A stretch of 64,000 bases of DNA from Providencia alcalifaciens (GTDB taxonomy: Bacteria > Pseudomonadota > Gammaproteobacteria > Enterobacterales > Enterobacteriaceae): the NCBI RefSeq assembly GCF_020271745.1, contig NZ_CP084296.1, positions 3,410,001 through 3,474,000 of the forward strand, read 5' to 3'. The number at the start of each line of letters is the position of its first letter. The stretch's first letter is position 1. Below, in pieces: positions 44,604 through 53,489 of the stretch. The notes beneath the pieces were generated by a model. It had not been told where the DNA came from, searched no databases, and was given only the letters and a program-made list of their open reading frames with translations. A program made the position numbers and the translations under genes.

Positions 44604-45767
44604 ATGGAAATCTGGTCAGTACACCAACTTTATCAAGAAGCAGAGGCGTCTTTAGATAAAGAATCAGCATTAAATTTAAGAAATTACGCAAATAACCTGA
44701 AAAAAAGAAATTTCCCTGTTATTTTTAGTTTACGGCATCTTTCAATAATTACAGGTGTTGATTATAGCGTATTACGTTCGACAGTAGCACGCAGACGAGA
44801 ATCAGCTAATTATCGCATGTTTGCCATTAAAAAACGTTCAGGTGGGCGACGTCATATACATGCCGTAACTAGCGAATTATTCAAAGTTCAACACTTCATC
44901 AATAGTGTAATACTACAAAAGATAAAACCCCACAATGCTTCTTATGCTTTCCACTCAGATGGCGGAGTTAGAAAATGTGCAGAGCAACATTGTGGTGCCC
45001 GTTGGCTGTTTCAATTTGATATTGCTGATTTTTTTTATTCTATTAACGAATCAGATATTTATAATATTTTCGTTAGTGCTGGATATCGCCCATTGTTAGC
45101 ATTTGAACTGTCAAGATTATGCACTACTTTGCGACTACCTACACATTTACGTTCTTTAATTTTATTACCAAAATACTCAGTAAAAGAATATAAATTTTAT
45201 AATCAATATAATACCAACCACCACTCACGGATAATACCAGAGCCTTTTCCTTTAGGTGTACTTCCCCAAGGAGCACCAAGTAGCCCAATGCTCAGTAATT
45301 TGGCTTCCGAAAAACTCGATGTTTCTTTAGCCGATTATGCTGATAAAAATGGTTTCATCTATACCCGATATGCCGATGATATAACATTCTCTTGTGGTAA
45401 TGATCTAGCGGATGGAGTTTCAGTTAAAAAAGTTAGGCGAGATGTCATAAGTATCATTCGTAAACATCATTTTATTGAAAACACAAATAAAATAAGAATA
45501 TCTGGCCCAGGCTCTAAAAAGGTCGTTTTAGGGTTACTTGTTGATGGTAACGCACCAAGATTATCCAAGGAAACCTATAAACGTATTGACCGCCATCTTT
45601 ATGCAATTCAAAAATTTGGTCTTAATGAAGTTGCAAAATATGAAAAATTCGACTCTCCAATAGGTTTTTATAACCATGTAGCTGGTTTGATTGCGTATGT
45701 TAAAGATGTTGATAATGCAAGATGGTTGCAATTTCATCAAAGATTTTCCATTATAAACCATCCATAA
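44604..45767 (+). CDS. Retron reverse transcriptase
   Basis: 387-residue RNA-directed DNA polymerase. Retron-type features in order: KKRSGGRRHIHA near 76-87, KPHNASYAFHSDGGVRKCA near 108-126 (the NAxxxxFH region), FDIADFFYSI at 138-147 with the first catalytic Asp, LPQGAPSSPMLSNL at 220-233, YTRYADDITFSCG at 253-265 with the YADD active site, and VVLGLLVDGNAPRLS at 307-321. It copies the msd part of its adjacent ncRNA into msDNA. AAGGATAGG lies just before the ATG. All catalytic residues are intact, so the retron looks functional. Confidence 0.93.
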   Translation: MEIWSVHQLYQEAEASLDKESALNLRNYANNLKKRNFPVIFSLRHLSIITGVDYSVLRSTVARRRESANYRMFAIKKRSGGRRHIHAVTSELFKVQHFINSVILQKIKPHNASYAFHSDGGVRKCAEQHCGARWLFQFDIADFFYSINESDIYNIFVSAGYRPLLAFELSRLCTTLRLPTHLRSLILLPKYSVKEYKFYNQYNTNHHSRIIPEPFPLGVLPQGAPSSPMLSNLASEKLDVSLADYADKNGFIYTRYADDITFSCGNDLADGVSVKKVRRDVISIIRKHHFIENTNKIRISGPGSKKVVLGLLVDGNAPRLSKETYKRIDRHLYAIQKFGLNEVAKYEKFDSPIGFYNHVAGLIAYVKDVDNARWLQFHQRFSIINHP

Positions 45768-45846
45768 TAATCTTATGTAACGCACACAATTATCATATGT
45801 CTTTATTTATCTTTGAACACATGAAGTAACATTTCACATGTAAATA

Positions 45847-47769
45847 CTAAGTCACTATTTCGATATTCCACCCTTTAGCTGTAAGTATGTCGACCAGTTC
45901 CTTTGAAACACGATTCTCATTTGCGGCAAGACACAGTAGTTTCGTTGGACGGGACATCGCTACATAAAGGTTTCTCATTTGCGCCTGCTGTGTTTTGGGG
46001 AGTTTTGAAATATCTTTTTTTGCTGTCCCAGTGATGTATTCAAGCCCCAATGCAACATCGAACTTACGGCTAGTCCCTCCGTAGGACTCTAAAATCAAAG
46101 ATGCAGCATGAGTTTCTCCCTTCATTCCAGCAACCGTACCTAACCCAATGTTTATATATCTTTCATTATGGTTAATTTCATATTCAGCTGAAGTAGAACT
46201 ATTTGATGTATCTATATCTAGAGTGTCTTCAAAAACATTCAATCCTTTGAATATATTAAAATTCATATCTATAGGAAGGTATGGTTCAAGTTCAGTAAAT
46301 AGTAATCTAATAAGGGTGTCTCTTTGATCACGTGAAGAAAGATCTTCACTAAAAAGTACAAGTTGTCGCGTTAGCTTATTAATATTTTTTTCTGTTATTG
46401 CGGTATTCAATATGCGTGGTAATGCTCGTGCATCACGAATATCTTGTACAAGTGATGAACCTGCTGCGCGCAAAACAAGCAGTAATGACCTGCGTATATC
46501 ATAACATCTTGAATTAAATGATTTTTTATTTAAAGTATCTTTGCTATTGCCAACAAGGCCCCAGAAACTTTCAGACCTTACTCGTGTGCTTGATGTTCCT
46601 CCTCTATAACTCGGGCAATAGTCGAGAAGATGGCGTCCTACATCAACATTACCTTCTCCTCTTTTGCGTGCACTCATTGCTTTCACTTCTCGAGCACCTA
46701 TATCGCTTTCGCTAAGCTGCTCGATAACCATTCGACCGAAATACGGAACTACTTTGGTAGCATCATTCGTTTTATACAAAAGTAAGGTTGGAGCGTGAGT
46801 ATCCCCTCCTTCACCAACAACTGCTTCACCACTGACTCGAACACATCCTACTGCATCTGAAATTGCTTTACCGAAACGTTTGCTAGTACTTATGCATCCA
46901 TACCCTTCTCTGGGGAATGTGAGTAGCTCCGTATGTTCCTCGTTCGGAATAATTTTCTGATCTATGTCTCCAAAGCGTTGCATTGTAGAACGACCATCAA
47001 AAATACGATTCAACAATGATTCTTGTTCCCAGGAGGTATCTTGCATTTCATCGATGAATACAAATGGGAAACGACGATGAACAACATCAAGTAATCTCGG
47101 GCAGACCTTGAGCGCATAGTCTGCAAATGCAAACATGTCACTGTGTCGAAAAATGCCTTGCTCAGTAAGCATTTCTTTAAGGGCTATAAGAGATCTGTAC
47201 GAGTTTGTGTGTGGTGCAGGTAAACTACCGGCTTCAACATGCACTTTAAGCTCAGCTGTTCGATAGAACATCGTTGTAGCTATTACATCACCATTCATCT
47301 GATTTTCCAGATAAAAGCGAAGTTTTGAAAATTTCCCCATCCGCAGCAGTGATCTAGCTTTATCTGCGAATACATCATCATCAATAACGTCAACCTTCAT
47401 TCCACAACTACGCAATAATGGTAAAGAAAAGAAGTGATTGACGAAACTATGGATAGTACCAATGAAATGAGGATAGCTTAGAAGTTGAGCGCCCTCAGTC
47501 GTACTGGCAAGTCGATCTGCAATTTCATTGCGAGCCACATTAGTATGGCTTAAGACGCAAATTCCACGGCGTGAATGAGTCCACTTTTTAGCGAGTAATA
47601 ACAATTTCGCAGCAAGAAGTGATGTTTTTCCGCTACCAGGAACTGCATTAAAGTCACGAGACCCGTTTTCAAGCAAAGCTGAACGACGTTCAGTGTCATC
47701 GAAGTTCAAATCTTTAACTAGCATCTTCAACTCGACTAAATCGATTGGAGATAGATACACGGTATTCAT
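45847..47769 (-). CDS. UvrD/Rep-like SF1 helicase, GajB-type partner
   Basis: 640-residue superfamily 1A helicase. Walker A AVPGSGKT at residues 42-49, motif Ia CVLSHTNVARNEI near 71, the Walker B box IDEMQDTSWEQE at 239-250, motif III FGDIDQKI near 267, motif V LGTVAGMKGETH, and motif VI LYVAMSRPTK near 601-610. It starts 10 bases after the OLD nuclease stop with an AGGGGG box that touches that stop, so the pair is translationally coupled. An OLD nuclease followed by a UvrD helicase is the Gabija arrangement. It is longer than the GajB prototype (about 494), so it may be a distinct subfamily. It converges on the retron RT with 79 bases between. Confidence 0.87.
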   Translation of the reverse strand: MNTVYLSPIDLVELKMLVKDLNFDDTERRSALLENGSRDFNAVPGSGKTSLLAAKLLLLAKKWTHSRRGICVLSHTNVARNEIADRLASTTEGAQLLSYPHFIGTIHSFVNHFFSLPLLRSCGMKVDVIDDDVFADKARSLLRMGKFSKLRFYLENQMNGDVIATTMFYRTAELKVHVEAGSLPAPHTNSYRSLIALKEMLTEQGIFRHSDMFAFADYALKVCPRLLDVVHRRFPFVFIDEMQDTSWEQESLLNRIFDGRSTMQRFGDIDQKIIPNEEHTELLTFPREGYGCISTSKRFGKAISDAVGCVRVSGEAVVGEGGDTHAPTLLLYKTNDATKVVPYFGRMVIEQLSESDIGAREVKAMSARKRGEGNVDVGRHLLDYCPSYRGGTSSTRVRSESFWGLVGNSKDTLNKKSFNSRCYDIRRSLLLVLRAAGSSLVQDIRDARALPRILNTAITEKNINKLTRQLVLFSEDLSSRDQRDTLIRLLFTELEPYLPIDMNFNIFKGLNVFEDTLDIDTSNSSTSAEYEINHNERYINIGLGTVAGMKGETHAASLILESYGGTSRKFDVALGLEYITGTAKKDISKLPKTQQAQMRNLYVAMSRPTKLLCLAANENRVSKELVDILTAKGWNIEIVT

Positions 47770-47779
47770 TAGTTACCCC

Positions 47780-49738
47780 CTACACACCGATTGATGTCTC
47801 TGTATCGGTTTTTGCTCTAAGAACCGATAGAGTTGTCAGATGTGATAGAGCTGTTTGTAGGTAAGGTGGAAGTTTACTGAACAGTTCTTCATTCGTACCA
47901 TATTCACCAGTACAGATTAGATGGGCTGCATACTGAGCAGCAATTGCTTTTGAAGCATCCTTTTCTTGTAAAGGTTGATAAATGATTGCAGCGAGCTCTT
48001 CGGCACTATGTCCCGCCCCCTCCAGTATTGACCATTCTGCTTCAGCTGCGGCAAGAGTGTCAGTTTCGTCACTTTCCTCAAGCCTTTCATCTCCGGATTT
48101 AGCTTTAACAGCTAAGGATATAGCAAGATACATTAATTTAGCGCAGCCATACAATGCCAGATCATATTCTAGTGTCCATCTGTCCGATACGCAGACGATT
48201 GTTGCTCCGCCTTCTGCTCGCTCTTTCTTTCTCTGTACAACTATCTCTATTTCACCAGCAGTATAATCAGTATCAAAGCGCTTTCCCTTGGCTGGTGCTG
48301 AAACATACGTTTTTGCGACATTTGGTACAATATCACGGTCTGTCAGGCAGACAACAGGAATTGGAATTTCTGGACCAATCCCTTCTCGCTGTAGAATACG
48401 AGCGTAATGGTAAAGACCTGTATTACCAACATTAACAATCGATACTCCATGCTCAGATAAAGAACGACCACACATCTCTGCAATAGCTGGGAGTAAAATT
48501 GCCTCGGCAGGCCCTTCTACCATTATGACTCCTCGAGCAAAAAAAAGATTAGCTTTAGTCGCATCAATAAAGCGGCGCAAGAAAGAGTAATCAGTTCGTT
48601 TGAGCTTAGTTTTACCAATAGCTAGAGGAAATGTTTGAGCTCGGTAGACTAACGTCATATCTTCGATATTTGCAGTTGATACCAAAGATGGGCTATGAGT
48701 CGTCATTATTACTTGTACTCGTTTTTGTTCATGACTTTCTTTTGAATACTCTTTGAAAAGTGCCATTACGCGTTCTTGTAACTGTGGATGAAGGTGGGCT
48801 TCTGGCTCTTCAACAAGAAGTAAACCGAGCTCTTCACCATCTCGCAACAAGACAAGTTCCGTAGCCATAAACAATGCATTATTATATCCAAGACCTCGAG
48901 CGCAACGCGCATCAGGATTAATATGTGTATCTGGTAACAATGATAACTCAAATTTTTCTAAAATAGGTGTTAGTGCAAGATCTGGGGCAATACGAATACG
49001 TGACTGAATGGTACTTCCTGAAAATGCGAATTGGCTCAGATAGTTATCGTTAATATCTTTTTCTACACTCTTTATAACAGGATGTTGACCTAAATGGTGT
49101 TGAGTAAATGCCATTAATCCAACCAAACAAGAAGGTATGTTACTTGGTAATGTAGGGTCGAAGTCATTTACTTCTTGGCCTGTAATATTGTTATGAGCTC
49201 CAAGAATTTGAGATAGGCGAGATTGACGCCCTGAACTGAGTTCTGCTTCCGCATCACGTAAAGGTCTTAAGTAGGTTGTTCGTACTAATTCTCTTACAGC
49301 ATAACCTATTTCTGGTCCGCTACCGTTAACTCCTGTTCGAATGATAGTTTCAACCCGTGATCGCTTGGTCGCGAGTGGTGGGTGAAAACGTGCTTCAAGG
49401 TGTAGTATAAGTGAGCAAGTTCCATCTTCATTAAGAGTAAGCCATTCAAGAACAGAGGCCTCTTGGTCTTCGTTTAGTCCACATAAAGTAGCTTCTATAC
49501 AAAGAGAATTAGAGCGACTTGAGCCGTGGATGTGAAAATCGTGTTCAAAAAGGCGGATATTTTCATAACTGGTTGTCAGTAATATCTGGCGGATTGCATC
49601 AACGATGCAGGTTTTTCCTGCATCGTTCTCTCCTACAAGGATATTTAGCCCAGGATTTAGCTCCCAGTCGAGCTCACAAGCTGATGAATTATCACCAAAA
49701 GCACGATAATTACGTGCGCGGATGTGCTTAAGATACAT
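47780..49738 (-). CDS. OLD-family ATP-dependent endonuclease, GajA-type
   Basis: 652-residue protein. N-terminal SMC-like ATPase: Walker A GENDAGKT at residues 36-43, LLLVEEPEAHLHPQ at 306-319 for signature and Walker B, and TTHSPSLVSTANI as the H-loop. The C-terminal TOPRIM nuclease has VEGPAEAILLPAIA from 407 and LTDRDIVPN at 465-473, the Glu and DxD metal ligands. This is a class 2 OLD protein, the type paired with UvrD helicases. The open frame extends to 49855, but the ATG at 49738, with a GGAGAG box, gives the normal start MYLKHIRARNYRAFG. Longer than GajA (about 578). Probable role: phage DNA cleavage. Confidence 0.88.
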   Translation of the reverse strand: MYLKHIRARNYRAFGDNSSACELDWELNPGLNILVGENDAGKTCIVDAIRQILLTTSYENIRLFEHDFHIHGSSRSNSLCIEATLCGLNEDQEASVLEWLTLNEDGTCSLILHLEARFHPPLATKRSRVETIIRTGVNGSGPEIGYAVRELVRTTYLRPLRDAEAELSSGRQSRLSQILGAHNNITGQEVNDFDPTLPSNIPSCLVGLMAFTQHHLGQHPVIKSVEKDINDNYLSQFAFSGSTIQSRIRIAPDLALTPILEKFELSLLPDTHINPDARCARGLGYNNALFMATELVLLRDGEELGLLLVEEPEAHLHPQLQERVMALFKEYSKESHEQKRVQVIMTTHSPSLVSTANIEDMTLVYRAQTFPLAIGKTKLKRTDYSFLRRFIDATKANLFFARGVIMVEGPAEAILLPAIAEMCGRSLSEHGVSIVNVGNTGLYHYARILQREGIGPEIPIPVVCLTDRDIVPNVAKTYVSAPAKGKRFDTDYTAGEIEIVVQRKKERAEGGATIVCVSDRWTLEYDLALYGCAKLMYLAISLAVKAKSGDERLEESDETDTLAAAEAEWSILEGAGHSAEELAAIIYQPLQEKDASKAIAAQYAAHLICTGEYGTNEELFSKLPPYLQTALSHLTTLSVLRAKTDTETSIGV

Positions 49739-50216
49739 ATTCTCTCCGTTGTTAAATCTCCATTTCGTATTCAAATAATGTAGTGGAATTACGGCAGAGT
49801 ATCTACTGCGTTGGTGCACAGTTGGTATTATTTGCCCTGTATAACTATTCCCCATTGAATGCCAGTTATGTCACTAAAATACAACCAAGTCAGACAATTT
49901 ACGCTTATTTTTTTGAATCAGCTTTCTTTTCATATCGTTATATGCCCCTTTTTTCTCATTTTATTATTGTGACCTTGTCATATATTTCACGCTGTTTTAT
50001 ATGCTCATATGTATCTGAGTATTCGAGTTTTCTGGTGTTATCGTTGATGCAATCACTTTAACTTGTTGTATTAAGCCTTCCAGTTGCTTGATATTCAGTG
50101 TTTCAGGCGTAGAATCCCGCAATAATTTAAATTGAAGTTCAGCATTCTTAACCAACGTCAATTGTGTGATTTCGGGCAAATGAAGCATGAGCAAAATGGC
50201 AGCAAGTTGAAGATTA
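49739..50216. other. Right end of the island, no supported gene
   Basis: AT-rich, holding the promoter of the OLD/UvrD pair. A 65-codon minus-strand frame (49997-50194) is helical and polar (LPEITQLTLVKNAELQFKLL) but has no recognised family; it could be a remnant or a small protein of the element. No IS end or integrase is present. Confidence 0.4.
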
Positions 50217-50244
50217 TACTGACGACTTTGTACCTATGCGAACC
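50217..50244 (-). other. Hybrid attachment site with dif XerC arm (right island junction)
   Basis: Aligned as dif: XerD half TACTGACGACT (3 of 11 matches to the dif arm), centre TTGTAC, XerC arm CTATGCGAACC (10 of 11 matches). The identity continues two bases further, giving 12 contiguous shared bases with the left site, in direct orientation and 8.7 kb away. A conserved XerC arm with a poor XerD arm is the form seen in elements that integrate through XerC-first strand exchange. The call rests on one short repeat. Confidence 0.55.
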
Positions 50245-50378
50245 AAAGTATGAAATAAAGAAATCCAGCATTCTGTATTCCCTCAAAAGTTATCGACCCG
50301 CACTTGACGCCAAACAAAAATATAACGGTACATTACTTCTATAATGACTGGCTTACTTACTCATATAGATGTGGTCAC

Positions 50379-51500
50379 ATGGCTAACAAACTGAACCTTA
50401 ACTGGCCTGAATTTTTAGAAAAATACTGGCAGAAAAAACCCGTTGTATTGAAAAATGCATTTCCTGATTTTGTCGACCCTATCACTCCGGATGAACTGGC
50501 CGGTTTGGCGATGGAGCCGGAAGTTGATAGCCGCCTAGTCAGTTTTATTGATAACAAATGGGAAGCGAGCCATGGCCCGTTTGAGGACTACAGCGAATTA
50601 GGCGAAAAAGGATGGTCGCTGCTAGTGCAAGCCGTCAACCATTGGCATATGCCCGCCGCTGAACTGGTGAAACCGTTCCGTGTACTGCCCGAATGGCGTC
50701 TTGATGACTTGATGATCTCCTATTCGGTGCCTGGCGGTGGTGTCGGGCCACATATTGATAACTATGATGTTTTTATCATCCAAGGAATGGGGCGCCGCCG
50801 CTGGCGAGTAGGAGACGCCCTTCCCATGCGTCAGTTTTGCGCACATCCGGCATTATTACATGTTGACCCATTTGAGCCGATTATTGACGTGGAAATGGCG
50901 CCGGGCGATATTCTGTATATTCCGCCGGGATTCCCTCACGATGGTTTCACCTTCGAAGATACCATGAACTATTCTGTCGGCTTTCGTGGCCCGACCGGAC
51001 GTGATTTGCTGAGCAGTTTTGCAGACTATGCACTGGAACAGGATTTGGGCGGAGTAAATTATGGTGATCCTGACCTGAAAGTCAGTAAAAATGCGGGAAC
51101 TATGGAACCTCATGAGGTTGAACGCCTACGAGCCATGATGATTGAAATGGTCAACAAGCCCGGTGATTTTGAACAATGGTTAGGCCGTTTTGCAACCACC
51201 CCTCGCCATGAGCTGGATATTGCCCCGACAGAACCGCCGTATCAGCCGGAAGAAGTACTGAGTGCGCTAAATGCCGGTGAAAAACTGATACGGCTAAGTG
51301 GACTGCGTGTTATGCGCATCGGAGATCATTTCTTTGTTAATTCAGAAGGTTGGAATACCACAGAAATAAAAGGTGCCGACGCATTGTGCCAGTTAATTGA
51401 AGTTGGAATAAATGAACTCGATGAAGCACTAGAAAACCCAGTTTTTGTCGCGGAGTTGACCGAATTTATTAATCAAGGATATTGGTATTTCGAAGAATAA
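50379..51500 (+). CDS. roxA: Ribosomal protein uL16 arginine 3-hydroxylase RoxA (YcfD)
   Basis: 373-residue JmjC-type 2-oxoglutarate/Fe(II) oxygenase that hydroxylates an arginine of ribosomal protein uL16. LNLNWPEFLEKYWQKKPVVLKN matches the E. coli start. The iron ligands lie in GPHIDNYDVF (H, D) and FPHDGFTFED (H). The C-terminal winged-helix-like domain ends NQGYWYFEE. I take the ATG at 50379; the longer frame from 50304 reads non-homologous sequence. It is the first core gene right of the island. A TATAAT at 50340-50345 could be its -10 box. Confidence 0.93.
   Translation: MANKLNLNWPEFLEKYWQKKPVVLKNAFPDFVDPITPDELAGLAMEPEVDSRLVSFIDNKWEASHGPFEDYSELGEKGWSLLVQAVNHWHMPAAELVKPFRVLPEWRLDDLMISYSVPGGGVGPHIDNYDVFIIQGMGRRRWRVGDALPMRQFCAHPALLHVDPFEPIIDVEMAPGDILYIPPGFPHDGFTFEDTMNYSVGFRGPTGRDLLSSFADYALEQDLGGVNYGDPDLKVSKNAGTMEPHEVERLRAMMIEMVNKPGDFEQWLGRFATTPRHELDIAPTEPPYQPEEVLSALNAGEKLIRLSGLRVMRIGDHFFVNSEGWNTTEIKGADALCQLIEVGINELDEALENPVFVAELTEFINQGYWYFEE
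50818..50825 (-). other. KOPS motif (FtsK orienting sequence), minus strand
   Basis: CCCTTCCC on the plus strand, pointing left toward dif. Inside roxA. Confidence 0.45.
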
Positions 51501-51518
51501 ATGACATCAGCCTAACAA

Positions 51519-51548
51519 GATAAAACACCTGCTGACGGGTGTTTTATC
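51519..51548 (+). terminator. Terminator of roxA
   Basis: GATAAAACACC (51519-51529) and GGTGTTTTATC (51538-51548) form an 11-bp stem with an 8-base loop, 18 bases after the stop. The stem's own T-rich 3' side serves as the tail. Confidence 0.75.
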
Positions 51549-51738
51549 TCAACATTCCCTTTGCACTTCAAACTATCCATCATTATTTAAAGATAATAAA
51601 AGCATCAGCCAACCATTCTGATTACTCTTTATGAATAGAATTTCACTTTAAGCTTATTCTGTTATCTCAACTGATTAAAATCCAATATGATTAAAAACTA
51701 TCAAAAAAACTAATTTATCCAGCTAATGGGGTATCAAT

Positions 51739-53370
51739 ATGTTTGTCACTCGCAAATTCACCAAAGGAATTTTATTTGTATCGGCGTTAGCGTCATGGCA
51801 AGCATTTGCTGAATCAGCGCCGCTTCTACACCCTCTTAAACTCAATCAAGCCACGATCTTTTTACGTGGTGCCGAGTTAACGAATAGCGCCACTGTTAAT
51901 TTACCGCAAGGCGAAAGTAAACTGGTTTTTACCAATGTTGCTGACCACCTTGATCAAAAAAGCCTTTCTATTAGCTTAGATAATGAAGATGTTTTGATCC
52001 GCTCAATTGACGTGCAAACTGTGGCGGTAGACCCCGTTTACACGGGTGAAGTGGCAAATTTAAAAACGCAAATAGACGCGATAACCAAGCAAATTTCAGA
52101 GCTTAATATCAAAATAAAAGTGGGTGATGACCAACTCGCTTTACTGAAAGATCAGCGTTTTTTTGGTGAAACAACGACATTATCCCTTGAGCAGTCTGCA
52201 TCCAAATTGGAGTTTATTCGTAAACAAATGTCTGCGATATTGAGCGAAAACTTAACGTATCAGCATCAGATTGATGAATTAACAGAGAAACACGCGTTAT
52301 TGCAGGCAAAATTTGAAGGAATTCTTCCCGATAATATTGGTGAGCAAACGCAAATTGTGTTGACGGTTGATACGCCCCAAAATTTGAGCACTAACATGCA
52401 AATTTCGTATGTCACTCCCGATGCAGGTTGGTCCCCAAGTTATGATATTCGCGCTAAAGATATTGATAAACCAGTCAATATTACCTATAAAGCTGACGTT
52501 ATTCAAAATACTGGCATGGACTGGGACAAAGTTAAACTCACCCTTTCCTCTGCTAATCCAACGCGCAATATCACCCCGCCATTTTTAACGCCATGGTTAT
52601 TGTCCGTTTACGATCAATATAATCAAGGTGATATGAATAGAAAAATGTCCGCGTCGATGGATATAGAGATGGCAGCGCCTGCTGCGCCTGTAGCAGAACT
52701 CTCTGCAGTAAAAAAACGCAGCCCGGGAATGGCAAACTATGTGTCCACCAACACCAATGGTGTGAATCTCAGTTATAACATCGACTTGCCTTTTAGCTTA
52801 GCTTCTACCCCTAAATCAAAATCCATTACCATTAAGCAAGCGGATGTTGATGCTAAATATCGTTATACATCAACACCAAAAATGTCGGAAGAAGTCTATT
52901 TGCAAGCACAAATTGATGACTGGGATACACTGAACTTACTGAATGGCCCTGCAAATATTTACTTCATGAACAGCTATGTGGGTGATTTTTATGTAAATTC
53001 GGGGCAATTGACTGAGACTCTCGATATTCCATTCGGGGTGGATGATAACATTCAAATTTCTCGCGTGAATAATGCAGGTATGCGTAAAAAGCCGACCTTT
53101 ATGGGCTCCACGGTTGAGCAAAAAGAAAGTTTCTTAATTAAGGTACGTAATACGCGGAGAAATGATATTAAACTGTCTGTTTATGACCAACTCCCGACGA
53201 GCAGAGATACCGATATTAAAGTGATCAACCCTGAATATAAAGGCGGAAAACTGGATGAAACAGAGAATAAAATTGAATGGGATTTAACGCTCAAACCGCA
53301 AGAAACCGCAGAGTTACCATTAAGTTATACGCTGAAATACCCTAAAAATAAGCAGATTAATGGATTATAA
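51739..53370 (+). CDS. Secreted DUF4140/DUF4139 protein (mucoidy inhibitor MuiA-like)
   Basis: 543-residue protein with a signal peptide (KGILFVSALASWQAFA, cleaved before ESAPLLHP). An N-terminal DUF4140 domain (LNQATIFLRGAELTNSATVNLPQGESKLVF) is followed by a coiled coil at about 115-205 and a C-terminal DUF4139 beta-sandwich (ISYVTPDAGWSPSYDIRAKD to the end). A linker near 310-345 is rich in Ala and Pro. Likely periplasmic or surface associated. Its role is not established; related proteins are annotated as mucoidy inhibitors. GGGG precedes the ATG. Monocistronic. Confidence 0.8.
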   Translation: MFVTRKFTKGILFVSALASWQAFAESAPLLHPLKLNQATIFLRGAELTNSATVNLPQGESKLVFTNVADHLDQKSLSISLDNEDVLIRSIDVQTVAVDPVYTGEVANLKTQIDAITKQISELNIKIKVGDDQLALLKDQRFFGETTTLSLEQSASKLEFIRKQMSAILSENLTYQHQIDELTEKHALLQAKFEGILPDNIGEQTQIVLTVDTPQNLSTNMQISYVTPDAGWSPSYDIRAKDIDKPVNITYKADVIQNTGMDWDKVKLTLSSANPTRNITPPFLTPWLLSVYDQYNQGDMNRKMSASMDIEMAAPAAPVAELSAVKKRSPGMANYVSTNTNGVNLSYNIDLPFSLASTPKSKSITIKQADVDAKYRYTSTPKMSEEVYLQAQIDDWDTLNLLNGPANIYFMNSYVGDFYVNSGQLTETLDIPFGVDDNIQISRVNNAGMRKKPTFMGSTVEQKESFLIKVRNTRRNDIKLSVYDQLPTSRDTDIKVINPEYKGGKLDETENKIEWDLTLKPQETAELPLSYTLKYPKNKQINGL

Positions 53371-53416
53371 CTGACTAAATAAGTTAATTATTTCATCAAT
53401 GTAAAAGAACTAAATA

Positions 53417-53432
53417 GGGGCTTGGAAGCCCC
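53417..53432 (+). terminator. Probable terminator of the DUF4139 gene
   Basis: GGGGCTT (53417-53423) and AAGCCCC (53426-53432) with a 2-base loop, followed by TTAATAATAA. Short but GC-rich, 46 bases past the stop. Confidence 0.6.
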
Positions 53433-53489
53433 TTAATAATAAGGTTAGAATGATTCAAAATAAACAACGATAACAACCTGAGGTACCTA

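Larger units (their letters stand above)
41560..50244. mobile_element. Defence island integrated at dif (IMEX-like)
   Basis: About 8.7 kb bounded on the left by intact dif and on the right by a site that repeats the dif XerC arm in direct orientation (12 contiguous bases TATGCGAACCAA at 41550-41561 and 50235-50246) with a diverged XerD half. It contains an ISNCY-type IS, a retron with PRTase effector, and an OLD nuclease/UvrD helicase pair. No integrase, relaxase or phage structural gene is present. The flanking genes are core chromosome. Elements that exploit XerCD at dif leave this kind of junction: one full dif and one hybrid site. The boundaries are inferred from one repeat and need comparison with an empty site. 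Confidence 0.62.

Noticed and set aside
49997-50194. 65-codon minus-strand frame at the right end of the island
   Set aside because: No recognisable family and no clear ribosome site; mentioned only as a possible remnant in the gap entry.
41565-50244. Idea that the whole island is one long IS with passenger genes
   Set aside because: A good right inverted repeat exists at 43108-43133, giving a normal 1.57-kb IS, so the defence genes lie outside the IS.
43179-50244. Prophage or prophage remnant
   Set aside because: No integrase, structural, lysis or replication genes; only defence cargo and an IS.
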